A program made the translations under genes and the position numbers. This document shows positions 57,737-64,000 of a stretch of DNA of 64,000 nt, piece by piece (position 1 is the first letter of the stretch; each line of letters opens with the position of its first letter). Source of the stretch: Deltaproteobacteria bacterium (GTDB lineage Bacteria; Myxococcota_A; UBA9160; PR03); assembly GCA_035063765.1 (NCBI GenBank), contig JAPSFT010000019.1:1-64000 (forward strand), in the 5' to 3' direction. Under the pieces are notes generated by a model, which was given only the letters and a program-made list of their open reading frames with translations, ran no database searches and was not told the origin of the DNA.

Positions 57737-59722
57737 TCAGGGAAGGTCAGCGGCACTCGTTAGCGGCGAAGCGAGTCCCGCCCGCGTGATGGCCTCCAGG
57801 AAGGCCGGCTCGAGGAAGGGCCGCAGATAGGCCGCACCGCGCACGTTGAGATGCCCTCTGTCTCGATACAGCGGCAGTCCGGCGGTTTCGTAGCGGCAGG
57901 TGGCCGCGTCGCAGAGCCAGGCGCTCGGGTCGGTGAAGACGAGCGGCAGCCTCTCGGGAAGGGCTGCGAGGGCCTGCGCGAAGGTCTGGCGCCGCTTTTC
58001 GAAGCGCACGGTCGGGATCGGCGCCGGCTGGCCATCGCCGGCGCGGCGTGCCATGGCCATGCGCAGCGGCAGCTCCGACGGCGCACCAGGCGTCGGACCG
58101 ATCAGCCAGGCAACCCGATTCTCCGCCTCGAGGAAGCGGAGCGTCCTGCGCAGGGCATCCGGGAAGACGACCGGGTTGCCCTTCCTTCCCTCCGCGTCCT
58201 CGATCCGATACTTGCCGCCTTCCCAGGAGTAGCTCGGCCAGGAGGCGACCATCACCACGAGCCGGAGGCGGGCGTCGTCGAGCAGGAGCTGGCGGACCTG
58301 GTCGTTGTGTCCGGCACAGAGCGGGTTCGACGGGTTGCGGACGTCGAGGAGCGGCGCGCACGCGGATTGTCCGGCGAAGAGGCCGCGGAGGCCTTGCTCG
58401 CGCAGCAAGGCGTCGAAAGCGGGGAGCCAGGCCAGCGCATGACTGTCTCCCCAGATCAGGACGGAGGGAGGACCTGCCTCGTTGCCCGCGCCCACGACGC
58501 ACGACTCGCCGAGCACCGGGTCGGCGAGCCGGCCCATGCAAGCGAGGAACGGGATCTCGGGTGTGCGCTCCCGATCGAGTGCGACGATCTCCGGCCCGAA
58601 GCGGTCCCTCCATCCGCCGCCGAAGGCCAGGACGAGGGCGATCCCGGCCGTCGCGGCGGTGGCGATCGCGGCGTTCCGGAAGAGCGGCCGCGGCTCGCGC
58701 AAGAGCCGGCGTTTCCGGAAGGGCGTCTCCACGAAGCGGAGCGAGAGCGCCGACAACCCGACCGCGAGCGCGAGGATCGCCCACCGCCAGGCGCCGAGTG
58801 GCTGGAGCCCGTTCAGGTACTTCGCGTAGACGATGAGGGGCCAGTGCCAGAGATACAGCGAGTACGAGATCAGCCCGACGTAGACCATCGGCCGCCAGGA
58901 CAGCGCCCTGCCGACCAGCGTGTCGCCGGAGGTGCCCGCGTGGAGCAGGGCGGCAGAGCCCAGCACCGGAAGCGCCGCGATCCAACCGGGAAACTCCGGC
59001 CCGGGCTCGATCCACAGGATCGCGTACGCGAGCAGCCCCAAACCCGCCACCGAAAGCAGCTCCCGCAGCCAGCGCTGGCGCAGGATCGGAACGAGCCCGA
59101 GCGCGAGCACGGCACCGGCCATCAGCTCCCAGGCACGGAAGGGAGCCAGGAAGAAGACCGCCGAGGGGCGGCGTGACTGGGCGAAGATCGCGAGCGCGTA
59201 GGACACGAGGCCGACGGCGACCACGATCGCTCCCAGCCTCCGCCGCGCATAGCGATGGACGAGCAGCAGCAGGATCGGGAGGCCGATGTAGAACTGCTCC
59301 TCCACGGCGAGAGACCAGGTGTGGAGCAACGGATTCAGCTCCGCGTTGCCGTCGAAGTAGCCGCTGTGACGCCACAGGTCGATGTTCGAGCCGTAGAAGA
59401 CCGTCGCCGCCGTGGTGCGGCCGAGGGTGACGAGGTCGCTCGGGAGGAGCAGGAAGAGCCCCGCGAGCAGCGTTGCCGCGAGGACGAGGAAGAGCGCCGG
59501 GAAGAGCCGGCGGATCCGCCGCTGGTAGAAGTCCGAGTACCCGAAGCGGCCTTCCCCGACCTCGCGCTGGATGATCCCCGTGATCAGGAAGCCGGAGATC
59601 ACGAAGAAGATGTCCACGCCCACGAAGCCGCCGCGCAGCGGACCCAGGCCGAGGTGGTAGAGCACGACAGCGAGGACCGCGATCGCCCTCAGTCCGTCGA
59701 TGTCGGCGCGGTAGGAGATCAT
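57737..59722 (-). CDS. OafA/YrhL-type acyltransferase with SGNH domain
   Basis: The 661-residue protein starts YRADIDGLRAIAVLAVVLYH, the acyltransferase-3 signature, with about ten spans to residue 370. A periplasmic SGNH domain follows (LIWGDSHALAWLP near 425 and DRGHLNVRG near 630 for the Ser/Asp-His pair). Members O-acetylate surface glycans. ATGA overlap with the polymerase-like gene. Confidence 0.93.
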   Translation of the reverse strand: MISYRADIDGLRAIAVLAVVLYHLGLGPLRGGFVGVDIFFVISGFLITGIIQREVGEGRFGYSDFYQRRIRRLFPALFLVLAATLLAGLFLLLPSDLVTLGRTTAATVFYGSNIDLWRHSGYFDGNAELNPLLHTWSLAVEEQFYIGLPILLLLVHRYARRRLGAIVVAVGLVSYALAIFAQSRRPSAVFFLAPFRAWELMAGAVLALGLVPILRQRWLRELLSVAGLGLLAYAILWIEPGPEFPGWIAALPVLGSAALLHAGTSGDTLVGRALSWRPMVYVGLISYSLYLWHWPLIVYAKYLNGLQPLGAWRWAILALAVGLSALSLRFVETPFRKRRLLREPRPLFRNAAIATAATAGIALVLAFGGGWRDRFGPEIVALDRERTPEIPFLACMGRLADPVLGESCVVGAGNEAGPPSVLIWGDSHALAWLPAFDALLREQGLRGLFAGQSACAPLLDVRNPSNPLCAGHNDQVRQLLLDDARLRLVVMVASWPSYSWEGGKYRIEDAEGRKGNPVVFPDALRRTLRFLEAENRVAWLIGPTPGAPSELPLRMAMARRAGDGQPAPIPTVRFEKRRQTFAQALAALPERLPLVFTDPSAWLCDAATCRYETAGLPLYRDRGHLNVRGAAYLRPFLEPAFLEAITRAGLASPLTSAADLP

Positions 59723-61005
59723 CTCATCGGGATGGGAACGGCGAGTGCAGGTGCTGAGCCCGTCCGACTCCGGGTCGAAGCCCTGGAATCGAGCGGCAGG
59801 ATCAGGGCCCCTGTGAGGACGGCCGCGAAGGCGACGGAGTAGAAGGTGGTGCCGGCAACGTAGTGCGTGAAGATGCTTGCGTAGACCAGGAGAAGGGCGA
59901 GCAGGATCGCGTTCGCTCCCCGCTGCAGCCCAGCCGCGGCACTCCGAAGGAAGCCAGCGAGAAGCAGCACGATGTAGAAGGCCAGCCCGGGGAGCCCGTA
60001 ATCGATCGCGATGTAGAGATAGGTGTTGTGGGGAAGGCGTTCCATTCCGTCGACGTAGCCGACGCCGCGCCCCAGAGGCTCGTCCGCCAGCATCGCCAGA
60101 CCCCGCTCGGCGAGATCCTGGCGGAGCTCGGACGAGCCGTCCGATACGTCACCCGCCAGGATCGAATGAAGGCGCATCTCTGCCGCATCGCTCAACACCA
60201 CCCGCTGTGCGAGCCAGGCCACCGCCGCGATGCCGGTGATCACCAGGAAGGCGATGACGATCAGGCGCTGCGGGCCTCGCAGGCCGCCCTCCGCACGGGC
60301 CGGAAGGAAGGCGTGGAGAGCCCAGAGGGCGCCGGCGAAGAGGATTCCGCTCCGGCTGAAGGTGGTGAATACGGCCGCAGTCGCGAGCGAGACGAGCAGG
60401 AGTGATCGTGTGGTCTGACGCCGCAGGTCCACCGCACCGAGAACGCAGATCAGGATCGCCATGCTCGCGGCGTTGGGGTTCCCGTAGAGGCCCGCGGAGC
60501 GGCCCTCGGCAGTGCTGAACAGGTTGGGAACCAGCAGCTCGACGAAGCAGACCGGGATGGCCCAGGCCAGCACCAGGAGGCTTCCCGTGCGAAGGATTCG
60601 CCGCGCGTCGGGCATGCCGAGGATCACGGCCGATCCGGCTACGAGGGAGAAGTAGACCGTGCGCTGCTTGAGACTCTGGGCGGCTCCCATGCTGCCGGTA
60701 CGGCCGAAGGCATAGAGGAAGACGGGGATGATCACGGTGAGCATCCACATCCAGAACTGCACGTTCGTGATCAGACGGACCATCTGGGGCAGGCAGAAGA
60801 GCAGGAAGAAGGGAAGGAAGATGGCAACGAAGGGGTAGTAGAGGTTGACGCCACTGAAGTATTGGAGCACACCGGAGAGCACGAGCGAGAGCCAGACGAC
60901 GCCTCCGGCGAAGACGATCGGCGAGGAGCGCGTGACCTCCGTGTCTCCGGTGGAGTGGCGGGCGTGCTGCGCGAACTCGAAGGTCTCGGCGCTTGTCTCA
61001 GTCAA
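59719..61005 (-). CDS. O-antigen polymerase/ligase-like membrane protein (Wzy/WaaL family)
   Basis: About 428 residues with ten or more spans and the Wzy_C/O-antigen ligase pattern: a long periplasmic loop, GLYGNPNAASMAILICVL and GYVDGMERLPHNTYLYIAID. It would polymerise or attach the repeat units exported by the flippase. A TTG at 61005 (TTGACTGA, overlapping the upstream stop) is the tentative start; the first residues are not conserved. Confidence 0.82.
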   Translation of the reverse strand: MTETSAETFEFAQHARHSTGDTEVTRSSPIVFAGGVVWLSLVLSGVLQYFSGVNLYYPFVAIFLPFFLLFCLPQMVRLITNVQFWMWMLTVIIPVFLYAFGRTGSMGAAQSLKQRTVYFSLVAGSAVILGMPDARRILRTGSLLVLAWAIPVCFVELLVPNLFSTAEGRSAGLYGNPNAASMAILICVLGAVDLRRQTTRSLLLVSLATAAVFTTFSRSGILFAGALWALHAFLPARAEGGLRGPQRLIVIAFLVITGIAAVAWLAQRVVLSDAAEMRLHSILAGDVSDGSSELRQDLAERGLAMLADEPLGRGVGYVDGMERLPHNTYLYIAIDYGLPGLAFYIVLLLAGFLRSAAAGLQRGANAILLALLLVYASIFTHYVAGTTFYSVAFAAVLTGALILPLDSRASTRSRTGSAPALAVPIPMR

Positions 61006-63136
61006 GGGCCACCTCCTGCCCGCTGCGCGCCGACTCGAGGAACGCAAAGGTGGTCCGCGAGACCGCCGCGATCTCCTCGAAGGCGAACGGTGCCGGCCGC
61101 CCCTCGCGCGCGGCCTGGAGCACCTCGCGGAGCGCCGTGGCCTGTCCCTTGTCCTGGTTGAGCGTGCGGAAGGGCCGCCGGCGGCCGGCGAATCGGGTCG
61201 ATCGGAAGTTCTCGCAGGCGACGGTCCGCCCGTCGGCGGAGGCCTCGAAGCGCTCCTTCGGGAGCGCGCTGCTGGCGCTCGCCAGGTACTGGATCTGTGC
61301 GACCGATCCGTCGGCGAAGGTGACCTGCGCGGCGACGGAGTCGTCGCGCTCGGGATCGGCGCCGAGCGCTCGGGCGAAGACGCGTGCGGGGCGCGAGCCG
61401 GCCAGGAACGAGCACAGATCGACGAAGTGGCAGACCTCGCCCACGATCCGCCCGCCGCCCTGCTTGGGGTCGGTGATCCAGGTCCCCTCCGGCGTCGGCC
61501 CCGCCGCCACCACGTAGTGGATGGCGAGCGGCCCCTGGCGCTGCGCGAAGGCCTTGCGCATCTCGCGTGCGTGCGCGGAGAAGCGGCGGTTGTAGCCGAC
61601 CGTCAGGAAGCCGCCGGTCTCGCGGACCGCGCGCTCGAGCTCCGCCAGCTCCTCCGCGGCGAGGGCGGGCGGCTTCTCGAGCCAGACGGCCTTGCCGGCG
61701 CGCAGGGCGCGCGCCGCCAGGCTGGCGTGGCTGTCGTGACGGGTCGCGATGAAGACGATCTGGACGGCCGGGTCGCCGAGGGCTTCCTCGGGGTCGGTGC
61801 CGCAGGCGGGGAACCCGAACTTCTCGGCGGTGGCGCGCGCCGAGGGGCCCGTCGCGGCGATCAGCCACTGCGGGCGCGCCTCGGGGATCCCGGCGAGCGC
61901 CGGGAGCAGCACGCCCTTCGCGTAGTTGCCGGCGCCCAGGAACGCCACGCCGAGCGCGGACGGAGCCGAGGCCGGCGCCGCGGGCGCGAGGCGGAGGCCC
62001 TGCGCCACGGCCGGCTCCTCCGCGTAGCGGAACACGACGGCCAGCGCTGCACGCCGGCCCTGGGCGAGCTCCGCATACACGCCGGGAGCGTCGTCGAAGG
62101 GGACCTGCTCGGTCGCGAGTCGATCGGGGCGCACGGCACCGGCCGAGACGAGATCGAGGAACGCGCCGAGGTTGCGGTTCTCGGTCCAGCGCACGTAGGG
62201 GAGCGGGTAGTCGAGGCCGAGCTCCTCGTAGCGCCGGTCGTAGCGGCCGGGCCCGTAGGAGGTGCTCATCCGGAGCTCCAGCTCCTTCTCGTAGAAGGTC
62301 CGGCGGTCGAGCTCCATCGGCATGGCGCCCACCACCACCACCTTGCCCTTGTGCCGGCACAGGTCGGCGGCGAGCTGGATCGGTGCGGAGGTCTCGGCCG
62401 CCGCGGCCACCAGCGCGAGGTCGACGCCGTGGCCGCCGGTGGCCTGGTCGCGCCAGGCGTCGGAGACCTCGTCGGGACGCATCGCCCAGGTGGCGCCGCA
62501 GGCGAGCGCCTGCTCGACGCGCTGCGGGGAGAGGTCGAGCCCGAGCACGCGGCAGCCGTTGGCGCGCAGGAGCTGCACGGCGAGCTGGCCGATGAGTCCC
62601 AGGCCGACCACGGCCGCCACCTCGCCGAGGGTCGGCTGCCCCACGCGGATGCCCTGGAGCGCGATCGCGCCGAGCGTCGCGAAGGCGGCCTGCTCGAGCG
62701 CGACCCCGTCCGGCACGCGGACGGCGAGGTTCTCGGGCACCACGATCAGCTCCGCGTGGTTCGCGTAGCCGGCGCCGGCGCAGGCCACCCGGTCGCCGGG
62801 TGCGAAGCCGCCGACGCCCGGGCCGGCCGCGAGGACGACCCCTGCGCTCGAGTAGCCGAGCGGCTGCGGCGCCTCGAGCCGGGTCATCACGGCGCGATAG
62901 GTGGGCAGCGGCCCCTCCTGCTGGAGCTTGCGCACCACCTGCTTCACGAGGTCCGGGCGGCTGCGCGCCTTGGCGAGCAGCGACTTGCGCGCGAAGTCGA
63001 GCGCCAGCTTCTCGGTGCCGGGCGACACCACGGAGAAGTGGTTGCGGACCAGGATCTGGCCCTCGCGGACGGCCGGGGCCGGCACCTCGACGAGCTCGAG
63101 CTCACCGGTCCGGGCGCTCTGGAGGATCTGCTTCAA
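60998..63136 (-). CDS. Bi-domain oxidoreductase (MDR dehydrogenase plus Gfo/Idh/MocA)
   Basis: The 712-residue protein joins an MDR-type dehydrogenase (residues 1-365; NHFSVVSPGTEK, VVGLGLIGQLAVQLLRANG) to a Gfo/Idh/MocA domain (from about 387; VAFLGAGNYAKGVLLP, IATRHDSHASLAARAL, WLEKPPALAAEEL). This fusion is a regular member of exopolysaccharide loci near heparinase-like genes and probably oxidises a sugar intermediate. TTG start at 63136, overlapping the DUF362 stop as TTGA; LKQILQSARTGELELVEVP is the usual family start. Confidence 0.92.
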   Translation of the reverse strand: MKQILQSARTGELELVEVPAPAVREGQILVRNHFSVVSPGTEKLALDFARKSLLAKARSRPDLVKQVVRKLQQEGPLPTYRAVMTRLEAPQPLGYSSAGVVLAAGPGVGGFAPGDRVACAGAGYANHAELIVVPENLAVRVPDGVALEQAAFATLGAIALQGIRVGQPTLGEVAAVVGLGLIGQLAVQLLRANGCRVLGLDLSPQRVEQALACGATWAMRPDEVSDAWRDQATGGHGVDLALVAAAAETSAPIQLAADLCRHKGKVVVVGAMPMELDRRTFYEKELELRMSTSYGPGRYDRRYEELGLDYPLPYVRWTENRNLGAFLDLVSAGAVRPDRLATEQVPFDDAPGVYAELAQGRRAALAVVFRYAEEPAVAQGLRLAPAAPASAPSALGVAFLGAGNYAKGVLLPALAGIPEARPQWLIAATGPSARATAEKFGFPACGTDPEEALGDPAVQIVFIATRHDSHASLAARALRAGKAVWLEKPPALAAEELAELERAVRETGGFLTVGYNRRFSAHAREMRKAFAQRQGPLAIHYVVAAGPTPEGTWITDPKQGGGRIVGEVCHFVDLCSFLAGSRPARVFARALGADPERDDSVAAQVTFADGSVAQIQYLASASSALPKERFEASADGRTVACENFRSTRFAGRRRPFRTLNQDKGQATALREVLQAAREGRPAPFAFEEIAAVSRTTFAFLESARSGQEVALD

Positions 63137-64000
63137 GGCGCGCTCCGCTCCACGTGCCCGCTCCACCCCGGGTGCGGCACGAAGCTCGTCTCGGAGCGCA
63201 GGTCGTCGAGCCTGAGCCCGCGGGGCTCCGAGCTATCGGGGGTGATCTCGAAGACCTGGACCTCGCCGGGATCGCGCACGGCCGTGATCCGCGGTCCCGG
63301 ATCCTGGATCGCCTCCCAGATCTTGGGCAGCTTGCGCTCGTCGAAGCCCATCAGGCGGACGGCGACCAGGTCCGCCGCCACGGGGTCCGTGGCGGCGATG
63401 ACGGCGCCGAGCGGCACGTCCTGGGGGGCGAGAGGCCCACCGCCCTGGCCGGCGACGATCCCGTCGATGACGGTGAGCACCGTGCGGACGGGGGCGGGCG
63501 CGCCCAGGTGGAGGCCCTGCGCGTCGCTGTAGTAGAGGCAGCGGTTGAGGTCGCAGCACATGCGCCAGGTGGTGCGGTTACCGTACCAGTTGCCGCTGCG
63601 CACGAAGTCGTCGCCGCGCGTGGCGCTCTCGAGCCGCCGGGCGGCGCGGAACCAGGGCAGCGCCTGCCCGCGCTGGAGCAGGGGCCGCGCGAGCTCGATG
63701 GCGCGGCTGCGCGCGCGGTCGATCCAGCGTCCGCCCGGGTACTCGTCGCCGCCCTCGCCGGGGGCGCCCAGCGAATGGTGGGGCAGCCAGTTCTTGTCGC
63801 CGTTGATGCCGACCAGGTTCTTCAGCGCCAGGGTGACGCCCGTCTTCTTGTGCGTCTTGAGCTTCGGCAGGTTCACGATCAGGTCCGAGGAGAGCACCGT
63901 CTCGGAGAGGAGATAGGCGTTGCGGCCGCCCCGGTGGTGGTCGACCGTGACGCCCGGATCGTAGTCCGCGCCGCGGAAGCGGATGGGATCGAGGCCCGAG
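63133..64000 (-). CDS. DUF362 family protein, cut by the window edge
   Basis: At least 288 residues; the frame is open to position 64000. DUF362 core: LIVNLPKLKTHKKTGVTLAL followed by KNLVGINGDKNWLPHHS, and later VIDGIVAGQGGGPLAP and AATDPVAADLVAVRLMGFDE. Family members are linked to iron-sulfur proteins; here the visible part lacks a ferredoxin Cys cluster. First visible gene of the run through the oxidoreductase, polymerase and acyltransferase, all with four- to eight-base overlaps. The N-terminus is missing. Confidence 0.85.
   Translation of the reverse strand, partial: SGLDPIRFRGADYDPGVTVDHHRGGRNAYLLSETVLSSDLIVNLPKLKTHKKTGVTLALKNLVGINGDKNWLPHHSLGAPGEGGDEYPGGRWIDRARSRAIELARPLLQRGQALPWFRAARRLESATRGDDFVRSGNWYGNRTTWRMCCDLNRCLYYSDAQGLHLGAPAPVRTVLTVIDGIVAGQGGGPLAPQDVPLGAVIAATDPVAADLVAVRLMGFDERKLPKIWEAIQDPGPRITAVRDPGEVQVFEITPDSSEPRGLRLDDLRSETSFVPHPGWSGHVERSAP

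Overview
The window is about 64 kb of very GC-rich DNA (coding third positions almost all G or C) from a Gram-negative bacterium. Outer-membrane lipoproteins, several periplasmic Do-type proteases, an Mla-like permease/ATPase pair, a PEP-CTERM protein and a Wzx/Wzy-type polysaccharide locus all point that way. A Myxococcus-type cysteine-rich repeat, together with the GC content, suggests a deltaproteobacterial lineage (Myxococcota or Binatota-like, probably uncultured). That placement is inference; no rRNA is present. Genes are packed tightly, and many neighbours share an NTGA stop/start overlap with GTG or TTG starts, so translational coupling is the rule here.

Region 1 (1-36 kb) is mostly housekeeping. 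It starts with a tRNA-Thr(CGT), then a class IV aminotransferase coupled to trpS, a TetR regulator divergent from a secreted lipase, a small membrane protein, a di-iron ferritin-like protein and a PEP-CTERM protein with a good sigma-54 promoter candidate. A four-copy 66-bp hairpin repeat array follows and runs into the stop codon of clpB. Two tandem Do/HtrA proteases come next, then galK, a thiamine operon (thiS-thiG-thiE) ending in a third, lipoprotein-type HtrA, then alr with an Mla-like permease/ATPase pair, and purH-purD-tsaC-DUF1015-DUF721. The conserved rpsP-khpA-rimM-trmD-rplS operon is followed by a HipB/HipA toxin-antitoxin pair with an AT-rich promoter, then yraN, rsmI and ligA.

Region 2 (33.7-36.0 kb) is a cytoplasmic histidine kinase coupled to an NtrC-type sigma-54 activator. 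It stands at the border of the polysaccharide locus and is a candidate regulator for that locus and for the PEP-CTERM gene.

Region 3 (36-64 kb) is an exopolysaccharide or capsule locus made of several operons in both directions. It holds sugar-nucleotide genes (nucleotidyltransferase, LegB-like dehydratase, RMD-like reductase, manA), at least four glycosyltransferases, a Wzx flippase, a Wzy/WaaL-like polymerase or ligase and a bi-domain oxidoreductase. Decorating enzymes are an OafA-type acyltransferase, an SGNH-like protein and a sulfotransferase. Carbohydrate-cleaving or carbohydrate-binding proteins are a heparinase II/III, a pectate-lyase-like beta-helix and a large beta-helix surface protein. 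There are also two unusual P-loop kinases, one fused to a nucleotidyltransferase-like domain, and a DUF362 protein cut by the window edge. Together they could make, modify, export and trim an acidic or acetylated glycan. No exosortase, insertion sequence, prophage or CRISPR array was seen in the window.
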